From Defluviibacillus sp043739385 (GTDB taxonomy: Bacteria; Pseudomonadota; Gammaproteobacteria; Burkholderiales; Burkholderiaceae_C): DNA of 64,000 nt. Shown here piece after piece: positions 18,634 through 26,351 of the stretch; the stretch's first letter is position 1; each line of letters starts with the position of its first letter. A model generated the notes under the pieces. That model was not told where the DNA came from. It worked only from the letters and a program-made list of their open reading frames with translations, and did no database searches. Both the position numbers and the translations under genes were made by a program. The stretch spans positions 62,001 to 126,000 of the forward strand of contig JAYUED010000027.1 in NCBI GenBank assembly GCA_043739385.1, in the 5' to 3' direction.

Positions 18634-19986
18634 TCAATTCATATTTAGCCCATTTTTTGGCAGTACGGCATGGATGTGCGTGCCGTTATCGAGGCTACTT
18701 GTTACCGTTAGTTTCCCTCCAGCCGCCTCTACCCGGTGGCGCATGCCGCGCAGGCCGTGGCTGGCCGTGCCGATGCTGTCGGTTTTGAAGCCCCGTCCAT
18801 CGTCTTTCACTTCAATAGAAATAGTGCTGTCAAAGTTGTGTAGGCTGATGACCGCTTGGCGGGCCTCTGCGTATTTACCCATGTTCGTCAGGGATTCTTG
18901 TACTAGCCGGTATATCGTCAACTGCGCTGACCCGCCGAGCTCTACGCTTTCCAGGTCAGTGTGGATGGTGACGCCCGAGCGTTCTTCAAATTCCCGCGCC
19001 AAAATTTCCAGTGATGCTACCAACCCTAGATGTGACAGCGATGAGGGGCGAAGATCTTCCACGATGCGGCGCTTGAGTGCGATACCGCTGTTGAGCGTGG
19101 TGCTCATGTGCTCCAGCCGCTCAGATATTTCTGGAGAGCTACCAGCCAACCGTGCTTTGATCCGCGCCACATCCAGCTTGGCAGCAGTCAGCAACGCGCC
19201 CAACTCGTCGTGCAGCTCACGCGCCAGATGGCCGCGTTCGTCTTCACGTACGTTCTGTAAGTGGGTAGCCAAATCGGCCAGCGTCGCCGTGCGCTCACGC
19301 ACCTGAGTTTCCAGTAAGTCGCGTTCGCGTTGCAGCGATGCTTGTTCGCGTGCCCCCGAGGCCAGCAACGCTTTAGTTTGCAGCAGGTACATGTAAAACG
19401 CCAGTAAACCTGCCAGCGCCATCAGCCCCACACCGATGCGCGAGAGTTGCAGAGTTTTTTCGATTTGGCTTTGCCCCTGCGCCATTTTGTCAACGCTCAT
19501 AGCGGCCAACTTCGCCGCTTGTATGCGGATGGCGTCCATGTGTTCTTTGCCGACATTGGTTGTGAGCACAAACTTCCAAGCGTCTTCCTTACCTTCTTTG
19601 CGCATTCGCACGGTCAATCCTAATTCTGCAAGCTTGCTGGCTGCGTGTTGTGCCAGCAGGCTGAATGGGATGAGTTGATCTGGGTAGGACGCGTAAAGCT
19701 GGCGCATCAGGTCTAAATCATGTCCAATATTTTGGGTTGCATTAATGTAGGGTTCAAGGTACTCCGCATCGCCAGTCAGCAGGTAGCCCCGCTGACCAGT
19801 TTCGGCGTCCAGCATGTGCTGTAGCAATGTATTGATGGCTCCACGCGACTGCTGGCCTTCTTCAATTTTGGCAGTGGCGGTTGTGGAATCGCGGTAACTG
19901 GCTTCGTTGATGAACATCAAAATGACGGTCGCCAGAACCGCTAACGGCATACTGATTGCCATAGTAGGGATAGATAGTTTTTTCAA
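18634..19986 (-). CDS. CHASE3-domain sensor histidine kinase (NarL/LuxR-partner type)
   Basis: Membrane kinase of 450 aa. Helix 1 (about 10-26) is followed by a CHASE3 extracytoplasmic sensor (about 35-180, with MLDAETGQRGYLLTG), helix 2 (about 184-203) and a coiled linker. The HisKA_3 box has phospho-acceptor H259 in RELHDELG. An HATPase_c domain with DDGRGF and GLRGMRHRVE completes it. It starts with TTG, supported by GAGGG about ten bases upstream. It faces a LuxR-type regulator across 100 bp, the likely partner. The signal sensed is unknown. Confidence 0.9.
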   Translation of the reverse strand: MKKLSIPTMAISMPLAVLATVILMFINEASYRDSTTATAKIEEGQQSRGAINTLLQHMLDAETGQRGYLLTGDAEYLEPYINATQNIGHDLDLMRQLYASYPDQLIPFSLLAQHAASKLAELGLTVRMRKEGKEDAWKFVLTTNVGKEHMDAIRIQAAKLAAMSVDKMAQGQSQIEKTLQLSRIGVGLMALAGLLAFYMYLLQTKALLASGAREQASLQRERDLLETQVRERTATLADLATHLQNVREDERGHLARELHDELGALLTAAKLDVARIKARLAGSSPEISERLEHMSTTLNSGIALKRRIVEDLRPSSLSHLGLVASLEILAREFEERSGVTIHTDLESVELGGSAQLTIYRLVQESLTNMGKYAEARQAVISLHNFDSTISIEVKDDGRGFKTDSIGTASHGLRGMRHRVEAAGGKLTVTSSLDNGTHIHAVLPKNGLNMN

Positions 19987-20039
19987 GGCTCGCTGCCCTC
20001 GTTAGTTCGGTGAATAATCCGTCTAACAGGGACGGTGCG

Positions 20040-20056
20040 TTTGACGGCTTGTCAAA
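20040..20056. promoter_or_regulatory. Inverted repeat between the divergent kinase and regulator genes
   Basis: TTTGAC and GTCAAA are separated by 5 nt, giving a 17-bp symmetrical site 30 bp before the regulator start. It may be an operator for the regulator itself. No independent support is available. Confidence 0.35.
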
Positions 20057-20086
20057 AAGCGCGCGGCTCCCAGAAGAAAGACTGCA

Positions 20087-20719
20087 TTGATAAACATTGG
20101 AATTGTGGACGACCATGCCATCGTGCGTTCAGGGCTTAAACAGTTCTTTTCGGACTTTGTCGATTTGCGCGTGATGGGTGAGGCTGCCAGTGGTCGCGAG
20201 GCGATTGATTTGGTGCGCACCGTCGAACTCGACGTGCTGGTGATGGACTTGTCCATGCCCGGCCAAAGTGGAATTGATGCCTTGGCCATGATCCGTGCCA
20301 AAGCGCCTGATGTGGGTATTCTCATTTTGAGTGGCTATCCTGAAGCACATTACGCCGTAAATTTGATTCGGCAGGGAGCCAGTGGCTACCTCAACAAAGC
20401 CTGTGAGCCCACAGAGATCGTTGAAGCCATCCGTGTAATCGCTCTTGGCAAGCACTACATCTCTCCTGCCGTGGCCGAACTCTTGGCTCAGCAGCTGAAC
20501 CGCCCACAAGATGTGGCTCCACATCAGCAACTGTCAGAGCGCGAATTTCAGGTCTTTCTTAAATTGGCCAAGGGGGAGGCGGCTGGCGATATTGCTACGG
20601 CGTTGTCTCTTAGCGTAAAAACCGTCAGTACCTACCGCACACGGGTGATGGAAAAGATGAATTTAGCGTCGAACAGTGATTTGACGTACTACGCGTTGAA
20701 AAACCAGCTGATTGATTAA
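20087..20719 (+). CDS. NarL/LuxR-family response regulator
   Basis: 210-aa DNA-binding regulator. The receiver domain (1-120) has the acidic pair D8/D9, phospho-acceptor D54 in VMDLSMPG, S82 and K104. A LuxR-type helix-turn-helix (about 148-205; LSEREFQVFLKLAKGEAAGDIA, then LSVKTVSTYRTRVMEKM) follows. It starts with TTG after GAAGAAAG. It is divergent from the CHASE3 kinase gene and is its probable partner. The target genes are likely to include the neighbouring stress cluster, but that is inference. Confidence 0.9.
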   Translation: MINIGIVDDHAIVRSGLKQFFSDFVDLRVMGEAASGREAIDLVRTVELDVLVMDLSMPGQSGIDALAMIRAKAPDVGILILSGYPEAHYAVNLIRQGASGYLNKACEPTEIVEAIRVIALGKHYISPAVAELLAQQLNRPQDVAPHQQLSEREFQVFLKLAKGEAAGDIATALSLSVKTVSTYRTRVMEKMNLASNSDLTYYALKNQLID

Positions 20720-20731
20720 GTGGTTCAGTGA

Positions 20732-21148
20732 TTAATTAAGCTCGGGCAGCACTTTGGGCGCTGCGCTGAGTGTGGTGCATTGCTGCAAGCAAAAGGCAAT
20801 CAGCGCATCAATTTCATTGGACTTGTCATAGACAGCATCCACTCCCAGTTGGGCGCAACGCGCACGCACATCTGCCGTTGCGTAGTTGGTCAACACCACC
20901 ACTTTTTGCAGCGGACTGCGGCCACGGCACGCCGCGACTACGCCTAAGCCGCTGCCTTGTTTCAAAAATAAATCCACAATAGCCAAATCCCAGATCGAGG
21001 CAGTGTCCGTGTCAGTCAGCCAAGTTTTGCCGTCTATTTCAGTTTCTGAAGTACCGATGGATTCGATGCCAACGAGCTCTTCCAACGTCGCAATCAGGTT
21101 TTCCCGAATGGTTGCGTTATCTTCAACGATGTAGGTTTTGAGTTTCAC
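20732..21148 (-). CDS. Stand-alone response regulator receiver protein
   Basis: 138-aa protein made of a receiver domain only, with no output domain. Conserved positions are present: E9/D10, phospho-acceptor D59 in LAIVDLFL, T87 and K109. It might compete for or relay phosphate from the CHASE3 kinase, in the manner of a single-domain regulator. The GTG at 21148 begins the family-like VKLKTYIVEDN sequence. An in-frame TTG at 21232 would add 28 residues without family similarity. It converges on the LuxR-type gene with 12 bp between the stops. Confidence 0.8.
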   Translation of the reverse strand: MKLKTYIVEDNATIRENLIATLEELVGIESIGTSETEIDGKTWLTDTDTASIWDLAIVDLFLKQGSGLGVVAACRGRSPLQKVVVLTNYATADVRARCAQLGVDAVYDKSNEIDALIAFCLQQCTTLSAAPKVLPELN

Positions 21149-21274
21149 TGCATGCGTCCCAGTGGCGTGCAGTAGGAGGGTCTGAATATCACTTTGTACC
21201 TGTTCAACCAGGGCGAAACCCTGCCCTTTCAATATACCTCGCCTTTATGTCCGTGCTGGCAGGATGCAGCGGTC

Positions 21275-21304
21275 AATCTGTGTAGGACAAAACCTACACA
21301 GATT
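21275..21304 (-). terminator. Perfect 12-bp hairpin at the 3' end of trmB
   Basis: Arms at 21275-21286 and 21293-21304 pair without mismatch around a 6-nt loop and include the trmB stop codon. There is no T-tract after the stem on either strand, so it is not a classical terminator; it could be an mRNA 3' end stabiliser or a Rho-linked end. Confidence 0.45.
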
Positions 21305-22028
21305 CGAACACGACGTCCCACACTCCATGCCCTAATTTGATTCCACGGTTTTCAAACTTCGTAAGTGGCCGATAGGCGGGTTGGGCGGCATAGCCGTCTG
21401 CGCTGGTAGCGGTGTTGCGTAACAGGGGTTCAGCGCTCAGTACTTCCAGCATTTGCTCTGCATAGGGCTGCCAGTCGGTGGCGCAGTGCAGATAGCCACC
21501 GGGTTTCAGGCGTGCGGCTAATTTGGCAATCAGCGGTGGTTGCACCAAGCGACGTTTGTTGTGGCGGGCTTTGTGCCAGGGGTCGGGGAAGAAAATATGT
21601 ACACCGTCAATGCTTTTCAGCGGCAGCATGTGGTCAATTACCTCCACGGCATCGTGTTGCAGGATACGGATGTTGCCCAAGCCCTGCTCGTCAATGCGTT
21701 TAAGCAGCGCCCCGACACCGGGTGGATGTACTTCGCAGCACAAGAAGTTTTTCTCCGGCATCAGCGCTGCGATATGCGCGGTGGCTTCCCCCATACCAAA
21801 GCCAATTTCGAGTACGGTGCTTGCTTGTCGTGCATAAGCAGCTACCAAATCAATAGCATTTTCCGTGTATGGCAGGATAAAGCGCGGGCCCAAGTCGGCG
21901 AGCGCCTTGGTTTGGCCTGTGGTCGTGCGTCCTGTGCGCAACACATAGCTGCGTTGGGGGCGACGAATCGGGTCTGAGGTGGGGTCTGGGGCAGGGATGT
22001 TCACGGGGCGAGATTGTAGGTGTTGCAC
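21294..22028 (-). CDS. trmB: tRNA (guanosine(46)-N7)-methyltransferase
   Basis: SAM-dependent enzyme that methylates G46 in the tRNA variable loop. It is 244 aa against 239 in E. coli. The SAM-binding motif EIGFGMGE is at residues 74-81, and the family block FPDPWHKARHNKRRLVQ lies near 170-187. The C-terminal TKFENRG motif is present. It starts at a GTG with AGGGA just upstream. It stands alone between the receiver gene and htpX. Confidence 0.95.
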   Translation of the reverse strand: MQHLQSRPVNIPAPDPTSDPIRRPQRSYVLRTGRTTTGQTKALADLGPRFILPYTENAIDLVAAYARQASTVLEIGFGMGEATAHIAALMPEKNFLCCEVHPPGVGALLKRIDEQGLGNIRILQHDAVEVIDHMLPLKSIDGVHIFFPDPWHKARHNKRRLVQPPLIAKLAARLKPGGYLHCATDWQPYAEQMLEVLSAEPLLRNTATSADGYAAQPAYRPLTKFENRGIKLGHGVWDVVFESV

Positions 22029-22089
22029 TTCGTCCCTGTTCTTTTCCCGTTCCTTTTCATCTATTTTACGTCGCTACAGCTACGTGTAG

Positions 22090-22968
22090 TTACGCGCCGT
22101 CGCTGGCTTTGAGTGCGGCAATTCGCTCTTCAATCGGTGGGTGAGTGCTGAAGAGCTTGCCAAATCCTCCGGCAATGCCCATCGCTGCGACGCTTTGGGG
22201 CAGGGCACCGGTGTGCAGTCCGCCTAAACGTGCCAAGGCGTTCATCATCGGCTGTTTGCGACCCATGAGCTTTGCCGCACCTGCGTCAGCCCGGAACTCA
22301 CGGTGACGGCTGAACCAGGCCACCACCATGTGTGCTGCAAAGCCAAGTACGATGTCGAGCACAAAGGTCGTCACCATGTAGCCTATGCCAGGGCCGCTGG
22401 AATTTTCATCGTTCTTGCGTAAAAAGCTGTCTACGGCATAGCCGATCACTCGGCTCAGAAACACCACAAACGTGTTCATTACGCCTTGAATCAGCGTCAT
22501 CGTGACCATGTCGCCATTGGCAATGTGAGCCACCTCATGGCCTAAGACGGCTTCGATTTCCTCTCGGGTCATGCCCTGCAGCAGACCCGTAGACACCGCC
22601 ACCAATGCCGAATTTTTGAATGCACCCGTGGCGAAAGCGTTAGGCTCACCGTCGAAAATACCAACTTCTGGCATACCGATGCCCGCCTTGTCGGCCAACT
22701 TGCGCACCGTGTCTACAACCCAGGCCTCGTCGGCGTTGGCGGGCTGCGCAATCACGCGTACCCCAGACGTCCATTTGGCCATCGGCTTGCTGATAAGCAG
22801 CGAGATAAAAGCGCCGCCAAAACCCATCACCAGTGCAAAACCCAGCAAAGCACCCAGGTTGAGGCCGTTACTGGTCAGATAGCGGTTTACACCTAGTAAG
22901 CTGGCGACCAGGCCCAGCACTGCGACCACCGCGACGTTCGTCAAGACGAATAACAGAATACGTTTCAT
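22090..22968 (-). CDS. htpX: Membrane zinc protease HtpX
   Basis: Inner-membrane metalloprotease (M48B) that takes part in membrane protein quality control with FtsH. At 292 aa it is the same size as E. coli HtpX (293). It has two N-terminal helices (about 4-25 and 36-60), the HEVAH zinc motif (H144, E145, H148) and two further hydrophobic segments (about 160-180 and 193-215). A downstream EFRADAGAAKLMG block supplies the third zinc ligand (the glutamate). It is divergent from the NhaR-like gene. Confidence 0.96.
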   Translation of the reverse strand: MKRILLFVLTNVAVVAVLGLVASLLGVNRYLTSNGLNLGALLGFALVMGFGGAFISLLISKPMAKWTSGVRVIAQPANADEAWVVDTVRKLADKAGIGMPEVGIFDGEPNAFATGAFKNSALVAVSTGLLQGMTREEIEAVLGHEVAHIANGDMVTMTLIQGVMNTFVVFLSRVIGYAVDSFLRKNDENSSGPGIGYMVTTFVLDIVLGFAAHMVVAWFSRHREFRADAGAAKLMGRKQPMMNALARLGGLHTGALPQSVAAMGIAGGFGKLFSTHPPIEERIAALKASDGA

Positions 22969-23067
22969 ACGGAGCTTTCGAAAAATGAAGGGCCAAGCGA
23001 AAAGCTCAGCAAACCAACGATAGCACCTCTAAATCTTTTTAAAAAGCAGATAATTCTTGTTATTTAC

Positions 23068-23082
23068 TTCTGTAAAACAGAA
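23068..23082. promoter_or_regulatory. Palindrome just upstream of the NhaR-like gene
   Basis: TTCTG and CAGAA flank TAAAA in a perfect 15-bp symmetrical element that fits the T-N11-A pattern of LysR-type operators. It ends 6 bp before the ATG at 23089, a position suited to autorepression. Confidence 0.45.
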
Positions 23083-23088
23083 TAATAA

Positions 23089-24003
23089 ATGAGCTTTGAA
23101 ACGCAATTTAACGACGTTATGAGCACCGCCTTTAACTACCGCCATCTTTATTACTTTTGGGTTGTTGCCAAGGAAGGCGGCATGACCCGCGCCGCTGACC
23201 GCTTAGGCATGGCGGTACAAACTATCAGCACCCAGGTGCGCGAACTTGAGCGCGACTTGGGCTGTGCCTTGCTTAAGCCGCAAGGGCGTGGTGTAGTGCT
23301 GACCGAGGCCGGCGTCGCGGCCCTGCGCCAAGCGGACCAGATATTTCAACTCGGTGAATTGCTGCCCGAAGTGGTACGCGCCGCCATCAGCGTTCCCTCT
23401 GTACGTTTGGCGGTCGGAATTTCTGACGGTGTGCCTAAGCTGGTTGTGCGCCGCCTGATGGAGCCAGTCATGGATGAGCCGAATTTACGACTGCTCGCGC
23501 ATGAAGACGAGTTCGCTGGCTTGCTGGCTGATTTGGCCCTACACCGTTTGGATGTGGTGCTGTCAGACCGCCCCGCACCAGTGAACCCCAATCTCAAGGT
23601 GTACAGCCATGCGCTGGGTACGTCCCCTGTTCACTGGTACGCACCTGCTGCGTTGGCGGCGGCGGCACTGCAAGATTTTCCACAGAGTTTGGCTCACGTT
23701 CCCGTGCTTTTGCCGACCGGCCATTCCGCAGTACGGGCACGTTTGGACGCTTGGTTCGAGCGCCTGGGTATTCAGCCCCGTGTGGTGGGTGAGTTTGAAG
23801 ACAGCGCATTGCTGGTGACGTTTGGTTCCGCGGGTATGGGCGTATTCCCCGCTGTGCAATGGATTGAAGAGAAGCTGACTGAGCGCTACAGCGTAACGTG
23901 CGTTGGTGCATGCACGGGCGTGGAAGAGCATTTTTTTGCTATAGGTACCGAGAAAAAAGTGCTGCATCCACTGGTGCAACGGCTGTTGCCATCATGTGTT
24001 TAA
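23089..24003 (+). CDS. LysR-family transcriptional regulator, NhaR-like
   Basis: 304-aa regulator whose start (FNYRHLYYFWVVAKEGGMTRAA) closely resembles E. coli NhaR, the activator of the NhaA sodium/proton antiporter. The helix-turn-helix covers residues about 15-75 and a LysR substrate-binding domain the rest. No antiporter gene lies next to it, so NhaR similarity defines the subfamily, not the target. No clear ribosome site precedes ATG 23089 or ATG 23119, so the start is uncertain. Confidence 0.87.
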   Translation: MSFETQFNDVMSTAFNYRHLYYFWVVAKEGGMTRAADRLGMAVQTISTQVRELERDLGCALLKPQGRGVVLTEAGVAALRQADQIFQLGELLPEVVRAAISVPSVRLAVGISDGVPKLVVRRLMEPVMDEPNLRLLAHEDEFAGLLADLALHRLDVVLSDRPAPVNPNLKVYSHALGTSPVHWYAPAALAAAALQDFPQSLAHVPVLLPTGHSAVRARLDAWFERLGIQPRVVGEFEDSALLVTFGSAGMGVFPAVQWIEEKLTERYSVTCVGACTGVEEHFFAIGTEKKVLHPLVQRLLPSCV

Positions 24004-24052
24004 GCACGCTTTAAACACGTGTTAAATGAGTCTTAAGCGAGCCTTAAGCGAA
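23998..24052 (+). promoter_or_regulatory. Five tandem 11-bp TTAA repeats before the OmpR-type regulator
   Basis: TTAA cores occur at 24000, 24011, 24022, 24033 and 24044, exactly 11 bp apart, in units such as TCTTAAGCGAG and CCTTAAGCGAA. The last two give CTTAAG-N5-CTTAAG, the arrangement known for PmrA/QseB-type OmpR regulators. The first unit overlaps the stop codon of the LysR gene. A possible -10 (TAGGCT, 24059-24064) lies 10 bp after the last half-site. Confidence 0.7.
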
Positions 24053-24105
24053 CTGGCGTAGGCTTACACATTCCCTTTAATTTCACCAATCCTTTCATCA
24101 TCTCC

Positions 24106-24777
24106 ATGCGCCTCTTATTGGTAGAAGACGACCCCATGATCGGCGAGACCGTACTCGACTTGCTGCGCGCCGAGGCCTACGCAGTGGATTGGGTCAAAAC
24201 CGGTCCCATGGCGGACACGGCTATGCTGTCGCAACCTCATGGTCAGCAGTACGATCTGGTGTTGCTTGACCTTGGTTTACCGGGCCGTGATGGCCTTGAC
24301 CTGCTGCGCGCTTGGCGTGCCCGACACGCCCTGTTGCCCGTGCTGATTGCCACCGCCCGTGACAGCGTGGCCGACCGCATCGCCGGGCTGGACGCCGGTG
24401 CAGATGACTACGTGCTCAAACCTTACGATATGGACGAGTTGCTGGCCCGCATTCGCGCCTTGCTGCGGCGCAGTGCCGGGCGGGCTGAGCCCCTTTACAC
24501 GCACCAGCATGTCAGCATTAACCCCGCCACTCGCGAGGTGACGAGCCACGGTGTGCCAGTGCAGCTTTCTGCACGCGAGTGGGCTGTACTTGAGCCCCTG
24601 CTGGCCCGTCCCGGTGTGATTTTGTCGCGTGTCCAGCTGGAAGAAAAACTCTACAGCTGGAAGGACGACATCAGCAGCAACGCGGTCGAGGTCTACGTTC
24701 ATGGCCTGCGCAAAAAGCTGGGGGCGGAGCTGATTCAAACGGTGCGCGGCTTGGGTTACCTCATTCCTAAAAATTAA
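24106..24777 (+). CDS. OmpR-family response regulator, QseB/PmrA-like
   Basis: 223-aa regulator. The receiver domain has D8/D9, phospho-acceptor D55 in VLLDLGLPG and the KPYDMDEL block with the conserved lysine. The C-terminal winged helix (about 125-222) includes SAREWAVLEPLLARPG and the NAVEVYVHGLRKKLG recognition region. This reads like the QseB/PmrA/BasR branch. It is followed 23 bp later by its kinase and preceded by the 11-bp repeat array, which is probably its own binding site. Confidence 0.9.
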   Translation: MRLLLVEDDPMIGETVLDLLRAEAYAVDWVKTGPMADTAMLSQPHGQQYDLVLLDLGLPGRDGLDLLRAWRARHALLPVLIATARDSVADRIAGLDAGADDYVLKPYDMDELLARIRALLRRSAGRAEPLYTHQHVSINPATREVTSHGVPVQLSAREWAVLEPLLARPGVILSRVQLEEKLYSWKDDISSNAVEVYVHGLRKKLGAELIQTVRGLGYLIPKN

Positions 24778-24800
24778 TTAACTGACTAATAAATGAATAA

Positions 24801-26219
24801 ATGAATGCTATGAAAAATATAGCTACTGGTGCATATTCATTAAGGACAAGACTGCTTTTTTTCTTGTTTTTAGCGGTTGCACTGTTCGCGTTGGCGCAAG
24901 GCATTAGCGCCTACCGCAGTGCCTTGCGCCAAGCCGATGATTTGTTTGACCTGCACTTGCAACAAATGGCCAATGCTATGCGCGGGAGGCATGCGCCAAC
25001 TCTCAGCACCGCGCCCAGTTTGGGCGTAGACGTGGACGGTGATGCACAGCCCGATGTCCTCGTTCAAATTTGGGGGGCAAACGGCGCCACTGTGTTTCAG
25101 TCACCCAACGCCGCACCGGCAGTGCTGCCTCAAACCGCCATTCTGGGTTTTTCGGACGTGCAGGTAGAGGGGCGCAGCTACCGTGTTTACGCCGTGCAAA
25201 CGCCCGTACAAACCATCCAGATAGCTCAGGATATGAGCGCCCGCAGTGCCCGTGCGAGTGCCCTGGCGTGGCAGGCTGCATTACCCACTATGCTGCTGGC
25301 GCCCTTGCTGATGCTCGCCGTTTGGGCCGTAGTTAGCCAGTCATTGGCGTCACTGGAGCGCACTCGCCGCCAGATTGCCGCCCGCACGGTTGATGATTTG
25401 TCACCGTTAGACGACCAAGGCTTACCCCGCGAAGTACAGCCTCTGGTGCAAGAGCTGAACGTGCTGTTTGGCCGTGTTCACCATGCGTTTGTCGTTCAAA
25501 AAAGCTTTGTCGCCGATGCCGCTCATGAGTTACGCAGCCCGCTGGCCGCGCTCAAGCTGCAAGCGCAGGCAGTCAGCCGATCCTCCGGCACTGACACCGC
25601 TTTGCTGCGTTTAAACCAAGGCATAGACCGCGCCATTCAGCTGGTAGAGCAGCTATTGGCCTTGGCACGTGCCGAAGTAGGTACCGACAGGTCAAAAGCA
25701 GGCGCAAAAGACGGGTCGTCCGAGTACCTACCCGAAGACCAGCCCGTGGACCTGCGTACCGTCATCTGCCTCGCCGTTGCTGATGCGTTACCGCAAGCGC
25801 AAGCCGCAGGCATTGACCTCGGTTTTCAGCCTTCCGAGGACGGCATCCACGAGACCCCCGCGTTGGTACAGGGCGACGCCGAGGCGCTGCGTACGCTGTT
25901 GCGAAACCTGCTGGATAACGCCCTCAAATACACGCCCGGCAGCCCCAGCGCCCCTGGCCGAGTGGATGTTGCCCTGCATGTTGCAGCGGGACAGCTGGAT
26001 TTGACGGTGGACGATAGCGGCCCTGGTATCCCGGATACTGAGCGTGAACGGGTGTTTGACCGTTTTTACCGCGCCGAAAGCGCCCGTCAGAGTCAGCCCG
26101 GCAACGGCCTTGGCTTGGCGATAGTGCGGGCCATCGCAGAGCGCCACGGGGCGAAGGTAGCGCTGTCGGCGTCACCCACGTTGCAGGGCTTGCGGGTACA
26201 AGTACAGTTTTTATCCTGA
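24801..26219 (+). CDS. Sensor histidine kinase, QseC/PmrB-like
   Basis: 472-aa membrane kinase with helix 1 (about 17-34), a periplasmic region with an Asp-rich VDVDGDAQPDV stretch near 76-86, and helix 2 (about 160-180). Next come a HAMP-like linker, the HisKA box (H242 in DAAHELRSPLAALKLQ) and an HATPase_c domain with NLLDNALKYTPG, DDSGPGIP and GNGLGLAIV. It pairs with the regulator immediately upstream. The DVDGD stretch could bind a divalent cation, which would suit PmrB/QseC-type sensing, but this is speculation. Confidence 0.9.
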   Translation: MNAMKNIATGAYSLRTRLLFFLFLAVALFALAQGISAYRSALRQADDLFDLHLQQMANAMRGRHAPTLSTAPSLGVDVDGDAQPDVLVQIWGANGATVFQSPNAAPAVLPQTAILGFSDVQVEGRSYRVYAVQTPVQTIQIAQDMSARSARASALAWQAALPTMLLAPLLMLAVWAVVSQSLASLERTRRQIAARTVDDLSPLDDQGLPREVQPLVQELNVLFGRVHHAFVVQKSFVADAAHELRSPLAALKLQAQAVSRSSGTDTALLRLNQGIDRAIQLVEQLLALARAEVGTDRSKAGAKDGSSEYLPEDQPVDLRTVICLAVADALPQAQAAGIDLGFQPSEDGIHETPALVQGDAEALRTLLRNLLDNALKYTPGSPSAPGRVDVALHVAAGQLDLTVDDSGPGIPDTERERVFDRFYRAESARQSQPGNGLGLAIVRAIAERHGAKVALSASPTLQGLRVQVQFLS

Positions 26220-26285
26220 GCATCCTGCATTGCACGGTTGATTGCACGATTTAAATTTTGATTTATCTCACAATTAAATCTACGG

Positions 26286-26302
26286 TTTAAGACTTGCTTA
26301 AG
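26286..26302 (+). promoter_or_regulatory. PmrA/QseB-type box before the DegP-like protease gene
   Basis: TTTAAG-N5-CTTAAG has the same 11-bp spacing as the array upstream of the two-component genes. A possible -10 (GATAGT, 26313-26318) again lies 10 bp after the second half-site. The box is 50 bp before the protease start codon. Confidence 0.6.
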
Positions 26303-26351
26303 CCTAGCTCCCGATAGTTACGTTGTTCATACAACAACTTCAGGAGTTTTT

